A stretch of DNA of 64,000 nt from Desmonostoc muscorum LEGE 12446. GTDB taxonomy: Bacteria; Cyanobacteriota; Cyanobacteriia; Cyanobacteriales; Nostocaceae. The position numbers were made by a program, and so were the translations under genes. Location: the NCBI RefSeq assembly GCF_015207005.2, contig NZ_JADEXS020000001.1, forward strand, positions 7,153,001-7,217,000, given 5' to 3'. Each line of letters opens with the position of its first letter. The first letter of the stretch is position 1. This document shows positions 18,378 through 26,210 of this stretch, one piece after another. The notes beneath the pieces were generated by a model. That model searched no databases. It worked only from the letters and a program-made list of their open reading frames with translations, and was not told the origin of the DNA.

Positions 18378-19277
18378 ATGAATAACTTGTTTCAGCCTTT
18401 TGTGCAGACAACAAGCGGTATCCAAACTAAGGAGGGAACTGGGCTAGGATTAACAATTAGCCGCCAGTTTGTGCGATTGTTGGGGGGCGACATCCACATT
18501 ACCAGCAGCCCTGGGCAAGGATCTACTTTTAGCTTTGACATCCAAGTGAATTTAGTAGCAGCGTTAAAAGCTACACCCAAGTTAAGTAAAGGGCGCGTAA
18601 TTAAACTGGCAGCCAACCAACCAGATTATCGGATTCTGGTAGTAGATGACCGCAAAGAAAACTGTGACTTAATTGTGCAACTGCTTGGAAGTGTTGGTTT
18701 TACTACCAAAACGGCTAATAATGGACAACAAGCGATCGCAATTTGGCAAAATTGGCAACCCCACCTCATTTGGATGGATATGCGGATGCCTGTGATGAAC
18801 GGCTATGATGCAACTAAAGAAATTAGAGCCAGAGAAAGAAATACAGATGTCAATCATAGTACTGTAATTATTGCTCTAACTGCCAGTGCTTTTGAAGAAC
18901 AACAAGCAAGTATCTTAGCCGCAGGTTGTGACGACTTAGTTCGTAAGCCATTCCGGGAACAAGTGATTTTTGAAAAGATGGCTGAATACTTGCAGGTGGA
19001 TTATATCTATGCAGAAGAAAGCAGTGAAAATGCCACATATAAAAAGCCAGATAATGTTCAATCTCCCATTTTGGATCTTCACTCTGCAATTCAGGTTATG
19101 CCTGTTCAATGGATAGCAGAATTAAATCAAGCAGCCATTGAAGTCGATGCCGAGCGAATTTTCCAACTAATTGAGCAAATTGAGCCAACTCAGTCTCACT
19201 TAGCAGCAGAACTAGCAAATTTAGTTCGTAACTTCTGCTTCGATGAAATTATTGATATTAGCTTACAGGTGGAGTAA
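18378..19277 (+). CDS. Displaced C-terminal part of the hybrid kinase: G boxes plus receiver
   Basis: The frame is open from 18234 and reads kinase sequence from 18333 (IFEIEDTGRGIAPEE), i.e. the G1 box, then FQPF, GTGLGLTISRQFVRLLGGDI (G2) and GSTFSFDI. A receiver follows (YRILVVDDRKEN, phospho-acceptor in LIWMDMRMP, LVRKPF), then ~90 residues without a recognised domain. ATG at 18378 lies inside the ATPase, so independent translation would not give a sensible domain; this is the tail of the gene starting at 14092, shifted by one base. A net gain of one base (or one 7-bp repeat unit) would reunite them into about 1730 residues. Confidence 0.85.
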   Translation: MNNLFQPFVQTTSGIQTKEGTGLGLTISRQFVRLLGGDIHITSSPGQGSTFSFDIQVNLVAALKATPKLSKGRVIKLAANQPDYRILVVDDRKENCDLIVQLLGSVGFTTKTANNGQQAIAIWQNWQPHLIWMDMRMPVMNGYDATKEIRARERNTDVNHSTVIIALTASAFEEQQASILAAGCDDLVRKPFREQVIFEKMAEYLQVDYIYAEESSENATYKKPDNVQSPILDLHSAIQVMPVQWIAELNQAAIEVDAERIFQLIEQIEPTQSHLAAELANLVRNFCFDEIIDISLQVE

Positions 19278-19339
19278 ATAATATCGCGATCGGTTGAGTA
19301 CTTACAGCAAATTGCAACAGGCGTGATGTACAGATAATC

Positions 19340-19367
19340 GTAGGGGCACAACATGTTGTGCCCCTAC
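19340..19367. repeat. GTAGGGGCACA palindrome (28 bp), copy 1
   Basis: A perfect palindrome, GTAGGGGCACAACA followed by its complement. Variants occur at 37776-37803, 44021-44049, 50928-50955 and 62205-62232, mostly at the ends of genes. The remaining part of the 19278-19463 spacer shows no gene. Confidence 0.8.
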
Positions 19368-19463
19368 CCGTGTACGTGTCCCTCATTCAAATGAAAATCG
19401 CTATATGCAATTAGTTTTGAGGTGGGATGTGCGATCGCCAAGGTGCAGTACAATAAAGCTACT

Positions 19464-19580
19464 ATGCCTGCTAAAGATATCTATCACGATACGGTCAAAA
19501 ATTCTTTGATTGAAGATGGCATTATTCGTCTAGTGACCTTCGATACATTAAAGCAGGAAATTATCCGATGGATTCACTGA
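19464..19580 (+). pseudogene. xisH: xisH remnant with internal deletion, 38 codons
   Basis: The frame reads MPAKDIYHDTVKNSLIEDG and then IIRLVTFDTLKQEIIRWIH. The first part matches the N terminus of XisH (fdxN-element excision controlling factor) and the second resembles its C terminus, while roughly 100 central residues expected for this family are missing. The join is in frame, so a short peptide could still be made. Its stop overlaps the xisI start, as in normal xisH-xisI pairs. XisH proteins carry a nuclease-like fold according to family knowledge; the deletion would remove that core. Confidence 0.75.
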
Positions 19581-19897
19581 AGATTGACTATAGCAACATT
19601 GTCGAAAAAGTGCTGAAAGAGTATGCTGATTTTTTGGGTAGCGACGAGGAAGTTAAAGTCGAATTGGTGTTCGATAGAGAAAGCGATCGCTACCTTTTAG
19701 TGGAGGCTGGGTGGCAAAATGGATATCGCATCTACGGAACTTTGTTACACATTGATATTATTGATAATAAACTTTGGATTCAGCACGATGGTACAGAAGA
19801 GGGTGTTGCTGTAGATTTAGTTAAAGCGGGAATTCCTCAAGAGCAGATTGTTTTGGCTTTTAGAAGCCTTGAACATACAGAGTTTGCAGTTTCGTAA
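19568..19897 (+). CDS. xisI: XisI-family protein (fdxN element excision controlling factor)
   Basis: 109 aa, full length for the family. Diagnostic stretches: IVEKVLKEYADF, VELVFDRESDRYLLVEAGWQNGYRIYG, HIDIIDNKLWIQHDGTEEGVAVDLVKAGIPQEQIVLAF. XisI works with XisH in developmentally regulated excision of the fdxN element in heterocystous cyanobacteria, but most genomes have many xisH-xisI pairs of unknown function, and no recombinase is nearby. The start ATG overlaps the end of the collapsed xisH. This copy has lost its partner, so it is probably an orphan or acts with another XisH. Confidence 0.88.
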   Translation: MDSLKIDYSNIVEKVLKEYADFLGSDEEVKVELVFDRESDRYLLVEAGWQNGYRIYGTLLHIDIIDNKLWIQHDGTEEGVAVDLVKAGIPQEQIVLAFRSLEHTEFAVS

Positions 19898-19971
19898 TAG
19901 TTTTTTGGCGATCGCCTTTGGGTTAGAGTATGTGTAGGCTAGCAAACACCGCAGGTATTGCTACCTATTTT

Positions 19972-20189
19972 ATAAGTAAAAATAATTTTGCATTAAATCA
20001 ATTCATTTTTTACTTATAAAAAGTCATATTGTATAAGTAAACTATGAACTGGAGTTAATACAGCTTAAGCTTAGCTAATACATGTTGATGTTTTAGTTAC
20101 TAATGCTCGTTTATTAATAAGTAAAGCTAATTTTGTATTAAATAAATTAATTTTTTATTTATAGAAAGTTATTCAATGATAAGTTAAAC
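19972..20189 (+). repeat. Two diverged AT-rich direct repeats
   Basis: Copy one (19972-20042) and copy two (20117-20189) both begin ATAAGTAAA, continue TAATTTTG.ATTAAAT and end in AAGT(T)AAAC. Each also contains an inner imperfect inverted repeat (AAGTAAAAA against TTTTTACTT in copy one). About 70 bp each, separated by 74 bp. Confidence 0.6.
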
Positions 20190-20229
20190 ATAAGATTTAG
20201 TTAGTAAATTTATTTTTAATTTATCAATG

Positions 20230-20327
20230 AACATGTTTTAGTGACTCTGGCATGTTTCGGAGTAACTAACCAACATATTTTAGTGACTCTGGCATGTTTC
20301 GGAGTAACTAACCAACATGTTTTAGTT
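20230..20327 (+). repeat. 42-bp tandem direct repeat, 2.3 copies
   Basis: Units start at 20230, 20272 and 20314 (the last partial). The unit begins AACATGTTTTAGTGACTCTG and contains GGCATGTTTCGGAGTAACTA. The first two copies differ at one position. Too few copies and no spacers, so not a CRISPR. Confidence 0.75.
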
Positions 20328-20495
20328 GAAAATACTAACTCTACATCGGCTTTACCGGTGTGATATCCATAATACCTGGAACCCCACCCTGCTAAAGCTC
20401 TGCTTGAGCTAACCTCCCCTTAGCAACTACGGTGTACACAGAAGTTAGATCCAGTTTTACCCCAATACGCTTGGCATAAGCCAGAAACCCCTCAT

Positions 20496-20564
20496 GTAGA
20501 GACGCGATTTATCGCGTCTAAAACACCGCCACATTAGAGAGACGCGATTTATCGCCGTCTCTAC
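20496..20564. repeat. GTAGAGACGCGATTTATCGCGTCT palindrome pair
   Basis: Two copies of GAGACGCGATTTATCG in direct orientation, with outer GTAGAGACG and CGTCTCTAC forming a larger inverted repeat. A single copy lies at 56681-56704 upstream of the universal stress protein stop. A dispersed palindromic repeat. Confidence 0.7.
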
Positions 20565-20708
20565 AGAGAATGAATATACTCGTCGCACCATGTTGTGACG
20601 TAGTTGAAAGCCCCCACTATCAAATAATAACAATTCTCTAAAATGTGGCAACCGATTCAAACCCCATAACCCAGCCTATATCTGACTTTCTTAATTACGA
20701 ATTACGAA

Positions 20709-23700
20709 TTACGAATTACACAGAGGCTTATCATCTCCACTGACACTAGAACTGTTCTTCAGATAGTCGTGTAGCCAATTGCAACTTTGCACCAATAAAT
20801 TATCTAAATTCAGGTTCCACAATTTCACTGTTTTGTCATAACTAGCAGAGGCAATGGTCTTGCCATCTGGGCTGAAGGTGACGTGCAAAACCTCAGCCTC
20901 ATGCCCCTTGAAGGTAGTAATCTCTGTGCCATCAATCCGCCACAGTTTCAATGTTTTGTCATAACTGGCAGAAGCAATGGTCTTACCATCTGGGCTGAAG
21001 GCGACGTGCAAAACGCCATCCTCATGCCCCTTGAAGGTAGTAATCTCTGTGCCATCAATCCACCACAGTTTCAATGTTTTGTCATTACTGCCACTTGCAA
21101 TGGTCTTGCCATCTGGGCTGAAGGCAATGTGCCTAACCTTAGCCTCATGCCCCTTGAGGGTACTAATCTCTGTGCCATCAATCCGCCACAGTTTTACTGT
21201 TTTGTCATTACTGCCACTTGCAACGGTCTTGCCATCTGGGCTGAAGGCGACGTGCAAAACGCCATCCTCATGCCCCTTGAGGGTAGTAATCTCTGTGCCA
21301 TCAATCCGCCACAGTTTTACTGTTTTGTCCCCACTGCCACTAGCAATGGTCTCGCCATCTGGGCTGAAGGCAATGTGCCTAACCCAACCTTCATGTTCCT
21401 TGAGGGTAGTAATTTCTGTGCCATCAATCCGCCACAGTTTTACTGTATTGTCATTACTGCCACTTGCAACGGTCTTGCCATCTGGGCTGAAGGCGATGTG
21501 CAAAACGCCATCCTCATGCGCTTTGAGGGTAGTAATCTCTGTGCCATCAATTCGCCACAGTTTCACTGTTTTGTCATTACTGGCAGAAGCAATGGTCTTC
21601 CCATCTGGGCTAAAGGTGACGTGGGAAACCGAACCTTCATGCCCCTTGAGGGTAGTAATCTCTGTGCCATCAATCCGCCACAGTTTCACTGTATTATCAA
21701 TACTAGCAGAAGCAATGGTCTTCCCATCTGGGCTAAAGGTGACGTACGAAACCCAACTTTCATGCCCTTTGAGGGTGGTAATCTCTGTGCCATCAATCCG
21801 CCACAGTTTCACTGTATTATCAATACTAGCAGAAGCAATGGTCTTGCCATCTGGGCTAAAGGTGACGTGCGAAACCGAACTTTCATGTTCCTTGAGGGTA
21901 GTAATCTCTGTACCATCAATCCGCCACAGCTTCACTGTTTTGTCATTACTGGCAGAAACAATGGTCTTGCCATCCGAGCTAAAGGCGACGTGCAAAACCC
22001 AACCTTCATGTCCTTTGAGGGTAGTAATCTCTGTGCCATCAATCCGCCACAGCTTCACTGTTTTGTCATTACTGGCAGAAGCAATGGTCTTGCCATCCGA
22101 GCTAAAGGCGACGTGCCTAACTGCTTCCTCATGCCCCACAAAACGGTTTTGCTCTCTGGTTTCATCAAATACTTGGCGCAGGTTGGCTACAAACTGCATC
22201 TTGGTATCTCCATCTGCTCTACCTAATGATTCGACCTTTTGCAGTTGCTTTCCAGCTTTGACGTAGTTAATTAGTTTATCGAGTTGTGAATCTGAGTTTA
22301 AAGATAGTGTGGCAATTCTATTCAAGCTTTGCAGTTGGGCAATGTCGGCTTGGATTTGAGCTTCTCGCCACTGGGTAAAAGCAAAAATTGCCACTGCACT
22401 CACGATAATCGTCGAACCTACAGCTACTTTAGTAGTGGTTTGTGCTGCAAGACGTGCTTTTATCTGTTGCTGAAGCTCTCGCTGTTGACGTTCTTCTACT
22501 TCTCGTCGCACTCGCTCTCGTTCTGCTTGACTAGCTGCAATTAACTCCCGTGCTAAACCGCTTAAAGAAATCCTTTGGCCGGAGTTTTGCCAGAAATCTT
22601 CAGCCTGCGCCAACTTTACCCCTTGCAGTAAATAATCCGGAATCTTGCCATTACTTTGCCACTCTTGAGCATCTGACTCAATTTTCCGTTGTTGTCTTAA
22701 CGCCTCTCGGTTTTCGGAAATCCACTGGCGTAACAGTGACCAATTACGAATTAAGGCTTCATGGGCAACATCTACTACAGCCAAAGGACTCGATTCTGTC
22801 CCTTTCTCCACCAAAGTAGTCGTCACCACTAGCCGAACATTTTCAGCCGCCAGCTTGGCAATTACTCTTTCTACTAGCACCGCTTCTTGTGGTGATGACA
22901 CCAAATTTTGCAGCAAAACTCGTCTGCGGGTATCCTCTGTTCCCTCTCCTAGCTGGGTGAGTTCGAGAAAAATCCGCTTGGCAATGGGCTGTTCTTCACT
23001 TGATAAAGACTCATAAACCTCATTAGCACGTTTTTCTAAAGTTCCCTTGACACCTCCCAAACGGGTATATGCAGCTAAGGTAAATTCCTGCTGTTGCCAA
23101 AGTTCCGTCAGGGTGTACTGTAACAGTGGTAAACTTCCTGGTGAACCCTCGACATCAGCAATTATTTGCTGCACCAGTTCGGATTGCACCTGCAAACCTA
23201 CTTTCAAAGCTGGGGCGGTAATGGCTTGTTTTAATTCCTCAGTTTCCATCGGTGTCACAGTCACCAGATGCTGTTGAATCTGTTGTGCCAGTCCACTATA
23301 TTGCTGTTCTGCACACTTGCCAAAAAAGTCTGCCCGCATTGTCAATACTAAGCAGAGTTTATCTGTGTGAGATAAAGCACCAATTAAACAGGCAAAAAAT
23401 TTCTCTCGTTCTGCGACATCCTGGCATAAGGTAAAAGCTTCTTCAAATTGATCTGCTACCAGCATTACCCGTTCAGTATCAGCAGCATTAATCAATTGCC
23501 CTAAGCCGACTCCACCCTTGGCTAGCAGTTCCTCTGCTTTGGCTAACTGGGATGCTCTATCAATTACTGATAACCCAGAATCTAAAAATGCCAGTGCTAA
23601 ACTCTGGAGGGGATGCTCACCAGGGCGAAAAATCTTAATTGACCAATTCTCGCTACCGGAGAACCGCCTTCCTAGTTGAATTTGATACAGTAGACCTGCC

Positions 23701-24638
23701 CTAACTACACTCGATTTGCCACTACCTGATGCTCCTAAAATCGCCAAGAAGTTGCTAGAGCGGACTTTTTCTAATAATTTGTCGGTTAATGCTTGTCTGC
23801 CGAAAAAATATTCAGCGTCTTCTTGTTTACAGTCAAAGTATTGCAAACCACGGTAAGGGCAAACCGAGCCAGTGACGGCATTATGAGACTCCTGCTTTTG
23901 CTGTTGCCAAGTGCGTGTTAAGTCAATTGCACCACCAGAGTTAGCAAAAATCGGACGTTGCGGGTAGTTAGCCCAATGATGATGGAGAAAATCAATTAAA
24001 GTATAGTTGGTTACCCATTGTTGTGGCGATCGCTCTGGATCAAGACCTTGCAACAAAGCTTCTGTCAATACACTATAGCTGCTCCCCATTGCTTCATAAG
24101 CCACTTCAAATTCTCTGGATGCAGCGATAAAACATCTATCCCGTCCTTTACCTCTCTCTCCAGGATCTGCCTCTGCAAAATTCAGTAACTCACCACTATA
24201 ACAACAATCCAGCCAAATAATTTGTTGTTTTACCTCGCTGTCTTGTAGCAGTTGACGCAACCATTGCAACGACAAACCCCAGTTACCTAAATCTGGATTC
24301 ACATCACTAGTGACTAAAAATCCTTGTTGAATACCCCGGTTTTTTCGCAGTCCATGTCCAGAAAAATACAGTAGTGCCGTATCTGGAGCATTCTTACCTT
24401 CAGGCTTAAACAGTTGAACTATGGCCTCTTCTAACTGCGTTAACGTCACTGGGGTCTTTTGACCAACACGAACAGTATTGTTTTCTTTATTCTTAACACT
24501 TGGTAGCCGTTTAACATTAAATTGACCGTATTGTTCTAGTAGTTTGGCTATAGCTTCTGCATCCTGTGCTGGTGCTGTGAGACTAGGCAGACGTTCATAG
24601 CTATAGGTATTAATTCCAACTACCAATGCGTCTCGCAT
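20709..24638 (-). CDS. Caspase-like peptidase / STAND ATPase / WD40 protein, 1309 aa
   Basis: N-terminal caspase-type (C14) domain, residues 1-245, with the catalytic pair in YFSGHG (H95) and LDCCYSGE (C145 or C146). A STAND-class ATPase follows (CPYRGLQYF at 260, Walker A GASGSGKSS 302-310, Walker B VMLVADQFEEAF). A single hydrophobic helix lies near 735-757 (VAVGSTIIVSAVAIFAF). From about 832 there are eleven WD40 repeats of 41 residues. The architecture fits a ligand-sensing switch: WD40 binds, the ATPase oligomerises, the protease is released. Related prokaryotic proteins are implicated in cell death or defence; a role here is inferred. The helix suggests membrane anchoring. The flanks are repeat-rich and an IS element lies upstream. 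Confidence 0.9.
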   Translation of the reverse strand: MRDALVVGINTYSYERLPSLTAPAQDAEAIAKLLEQYGQFNVKRLPSVKNKENNTVRVGQKTPVTLTQLEEAIVQLFKPEGKNAPDTALLYFSGHGLRKNRGIQQGFLVTSDVNPDLGNWGLSLQWLRQLLQDSEVKQQIIWLDCCYSGELLNFAEADPGERGKGRDRCFIAASREFEVAYEAMGSSYSVLTEALLQGLDPERSPQQWVTNYTLIDFLHHHWANYPQRPIFANSGGAIDLTRTWQQQKQESHNAVTGSVCPYRGLQYFDCKQEDAEYFFGRQALTDKLLEKVRSSNFLAILGASGSGKSSVVRAGLLYQIQLGRRFSGSENWSIKIFRPGEHPLQSLALAFLDSGLSVIDRASQLAKAEELLAKGGVGLGQLINAADTERVMLVADQFEEAFTLCQDVAEREKFFACLIGALSHTDKLCLVLTMRADFFGKCAEQQYSGLAQQIQQHLVTVTPMETEELKQAITAPALKVGLQVQSELVQQIIADVEGSPGSLPLLQYTLTELWQQQEFTLAAYTRLGGVKGTLEKRANEVYESLSSEEQPIAKRIFLELTQLGEGTEDTRRRVLLQNLVSSPQEAVLVERVIAKLAAENVRLVVTTTLVEKGTESSPLAVVDVAHEALIRNWSLLRQWISENREALRQQRKIESDAQEWQSNGKIPDYLLQGVKLAQAEDFWQNSGQRISLSGLARELIAASQAERERVRREVEERQQRELQQQIKARLAAQTTTKVAVGSTIIVSAVAIFAFTQWREAQIQADIAQLQSLNRIATLSLNSDSQLDKLINYVKAGKQLQKVESLGRADGDTKMQFVANLRQVFDETREQNRFVGHEEAVRHVAFSSDGKTIASASNDKTVKLWRIDGTEITTLKGHEGWVLHVAFSSDGKTIVSASNDKTVKLWRIDGTEITTLKEHESSVSHVTFSPDGKTIASASIDNTVKLWRIDGTEITTLKGHESWVSYVTFSPDGKTIASASIDNTVKLWRIDGTEITTLKGHEGSVSHVTFSPDGKTIASASNDKTVKLWRIDGTEITTLKAHEDGVLHIAFSPDGKTVASGSNDNTVKLWRIDGTEITTLKEHEGWVRHIAFSPDGETIASGSGDKTVKLWRIDGTEITTLKGHEDGVLHVAFSPDGKTVASGSNDKTVKLWRIDGTEISTLKGHEAKVRHIAFSPDGKTIASGSNDKTLKLWWIDGTEITTFKGHEDGVLHVAFSPDGKTIASASYDKTLKLWRIDGTEITTFKGHEAEVLHVTFSPDGKTIASASYDKTVKLWNLNLDNLLVQSCNWLHDYLKNSSSVSGDDKPLCNS
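20770..22146 (-). repeat. Eleven 123-bp WD40-coding tandem repeats
   Basis: Each unit encodes about 41 residues of the pattern GHExxVxHVAFSPDGKTIAS followed by ASxDKTVKLWRIDGTEITTL. Units are nearly identical, differing mainly in the two or three residues after GHE (AV, GW, SS, SW, GS, DG, AK, AE). Conservation extends to silent positions, pointing to recent amplification. Eleven is not a multiple of seven, so at least one incomplete propeller would form. Confidence 0.85.
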
Positions 24639-24652
24639 GATAAATAAGAGAA

Positions 24653-24726
24653 ATTTTTAGAGAATCATTGCTGAGAGCATTATCACTTAGTTATTAGCAA
24701 AACTACAGTAAAAATTCTCTAAAAAT
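24653..24726. promoter_or_regulatory. 13-bp inverted repeat upstream of the caspase gene
   Basis: ATTTTTAGAGAAT (24653-24665) and ATTCTCTAAAAAT (24714-24726) are perfectly complementary and bracket a 48-bp AT-rich interval just upstream of the start at 24638. This could be an operator pair or a stem in the leader. The spacer from here to the IS (24727-24918) contains degraded repeat text (GATTTTAAATTTTGGAT, CCCACGCCACTTGCTC) and no gene. Confidence 0.35.
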
Positions 24727-24985
24727 CTGTATAAAGTGGTAAAGGATAAAATCACCGAATTTGAGATTTTAAATTTTGGATAATGGAATTGAAGATTCTT
24801 GCATTCCAAATTTAAACAGGTTTGAAGCCCACGCCACTTGCTCTAAGCTGGGGAACCCGTCCAACCCAGTGGCTCCCGAATTCAAACGCGAAAATAAATC
24901 TAAAATCCCAAATCTTTAGGGCATGTCATCAATTAGATAAACTGGAATCAGAACTGCTGGAAAAGAATAAACACTATTGAAACCG

Positions 24986-25360
24986 ATGACGCGCCGATAC
25001 GCACTACGAGATGATCAGTGGGAGAGAATCAAAGACCTGCTACCTGGGCGAGAGGGCTATGTGGGAGCCACAGCTAAAGATAATCGATTGTTTGTTGAAG
25101 CAGTATTATATCGTTATCGAGCAGGCATTCCCTGGCGTGACTTGCCATCGAGATTCGGGGATTTTCGGGTGATTCACACCCGCTTCAGTCGATGGTCAAA
25201 AACAGGCGTGTGGGAGCTGGTGTTTCAGCACTTGGCCGATGATGCCGATAACGAATATGCCATGATTGACTCGACAATTGTCCGCGCCCACCAGCATAGT
25301 GCGGGTGCAAAGGGGGGGATGCGTCCACAGAAGCCATTGGTCGCAGCAAAGGGGGATTGA
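24986..25360 (+). CDS. IS5-family transposase, first frame
   Basis: Encodes the N-terminal half: RRYALRDDQWERIKDLLPGR (DNA-binding region), YRYRAGIPWRDLPSRFG, and the first catalytic Asp in MIDSTIVRAHQHSAGAKGG. ATG at 24986 is preferred over the TTG at 24977. A run of seven G (25312-25318) in GCAAAGGGGGGG allows a -1 shift; after slipping the frame reads GGDASTEAIGRSKGGLSTKIHA, the normal family continuation. Without shifting, translation ends at 25360. Confidence 0.85.
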   Translation: MTRRYALRDDQWERIKDLLPGREGYVGATAKDNRLFVEAVLYRYRAGIPWRDLPSRFGDFRVIHTRFSRWSKTGVWELVFQHLADDADNEYAMIDSTIVRAHQHSAGAKGGMRPQKPLVAAKGD

Positions 25361-25746
25361 GTACTAAGATTCATGCTGTGGTAGATGCTTTGGGCAACCC
25401 ACTGAGCTTTCACCTGACACCCGGACAAGCTTGTGATCTTGATGGCTCTGACCAACTGCTACCCAATATTGTGGCGGACACAGTACTGGCAGATAAAGGC
25501 TATGATGCCGATGAGCGAGTAATTGAGCGACTTCAGGCACAGGGCAAAACCGCAGTGATTCCTCCTAAACGCAACCGTACCAGACCTCGTGACTACGACC
25601 GAGATTTATACAAAGCCCGTCATCTCATTGAAAACTTTTTTGCCAAACTCAAGCAGTACCGAGCGATCGCAACGCGCTACGACAAACGCGCTGCCAACTT
25701 TCTGGGTGCAATTTATTTGGCTGCTTCTGTCATTTGGCTCAATTGA
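25357..25746 (+). CDS. IS5-family transposase, second frame (catalytic C-terminal half)
   Basis: The frame lies -1 to the first and is open well upstream of 25357, so it is reached by frameshift at the G7 run, not by its own TTG. It carries STKIHAVVDALGNPL, the second acidic residue region (TVLADKGYDADER) and the DDE-terminal glutamate region YKARHLIENFFAKLKQYRAIATRYDK. The full transposase would be about 253 residues, normal for this group. No other disruptions, so the IS may be active. Confidence 0.85.
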   Translation: MSTKIHAVVDALGNPLSFHLTPGQACDLDGSDQLLPNIVADTVLADKGYDADERVIERLQAQGKTAVIPPKRNRTRPRDYDRDLYKARHLIENFFAKLKQYRAIATRYDKRAANFLGAIYLAASVIWLN

Positions 25747-25756
25747 TGACACGCCC

Positions 25757-26210
25757 TAAAGTGAAACGGTATAAGAACTAGACCAGAGAACAGGTTTTTT
25801 ATAAAAAGTTGCTAGTCGTCTTCGCTCTCAAACATTTCTGGAATTCCGTAAGGGAATTTATTAAATAATTATTAAAAATATATATAATCGGCAAAATTAT
25901 GCCTGAAACTCATTAATAAGAAGTCTAACTAATTAAATCTAATTTAGCACTTCCAACCTGAGAGTGCTAAATTTTAACTAAATTTTCATAACTACGATAT
26001 AGACATGAATTATATTTCAAAAAATGTTTGCGGCAGATAACCCCACCTGGGCTGACGCGCACCTTACCCTTAGCAAGGAAGGGGTCTTATATATGTGTTG
26101 CATTATTTTTTACAATTGTTATTACATTTTTTATAAATGGCATATTTATCAGACATTCTTTTATTAATCAAAATTTTAAGCGCTACTAATTAAAAACTAG
26201 GAGGATTGGG
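25757..26210. other. Spacer downstream of the IS
   Basis: 454 bp. It begins with AGTGAAACGGTATAAGAA (25759-25776), similar to the end of the MITE at 62169-62272, so the IS may have landed beside or in such an element. It contains the CIRCE-like site (25944-25970) and at 26041-26091 a degraded relative of the hairpin at 3022-3104. GGAGG at 26203 serves the next gene. Confidence 0.55.
25944..25970 (+). promoter_or_regulatory. CIRCE-like HrcA operator
   Basis: TTAGCACTT, a nine-base spacer, then GAGTGCTAA. The consensus CIRCE operator is TTAGCACTC-N9-GAGTGCTAA, so 17 of 18 arm positions match with the exact spacing. In cyanobacteria HrcA represses groE genes through this site. Here the next gene is the small unknown at 26211, about 240 bp downstream; no chaperonin gene is present in the window. 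Confidence 0.7.

Larger units (their letters stand above)
19898..20708. other. Long AT-rich repeat-filled spacer, no gene seen
   Basis: 811 bp with three repeat systems listed separately (19972-20189, 20230-20327, 20496-20564) and, at about 20376-20440, a relative of the hairpin at 3022-3104 (ACCCCACCCTGCTAAAGCTCTGCTTGAGC, in part). TTACGAATTACGAATTACGAATTAC at 20694-20718 is a short tandem repeat running into the end of the caspase gene. No open frame here has the composition of a gene. Confidence 0.6.
24919..25756 (+). mobile_element. IS5-family insertion sequence, 838 bp, apparently complete
   Basis: Terminal inverted repeats GGGCATGTCATCAATT (24919-24934) and its complement ending ACACGCCC (25741-25756) differ at one base. 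Both ends are flanked by TA (24917-24918 and 25757-25758), a plausible target duplication. Inside are two overlapping frames giving one DDE transposase after a -1 shift. The stop of the second frame lies in the right repeat, as is common for compact IS. The ends resemble those of the non-coding element at 39273-39519. Confidence 0.88.

Noticed and set aside
20230..20327. Possible CRISPR array
   Set aside because: Only 2.3 direct tandem copies with no spacers; no cas genes.
20883..22266. Two long open frames (447 and 429 codons) on the + strand
   Set aside because: They are antisense to the WD40 repeats of the caspase gene; their repetitive products follow the 123-bp periodicity and have no independent features.
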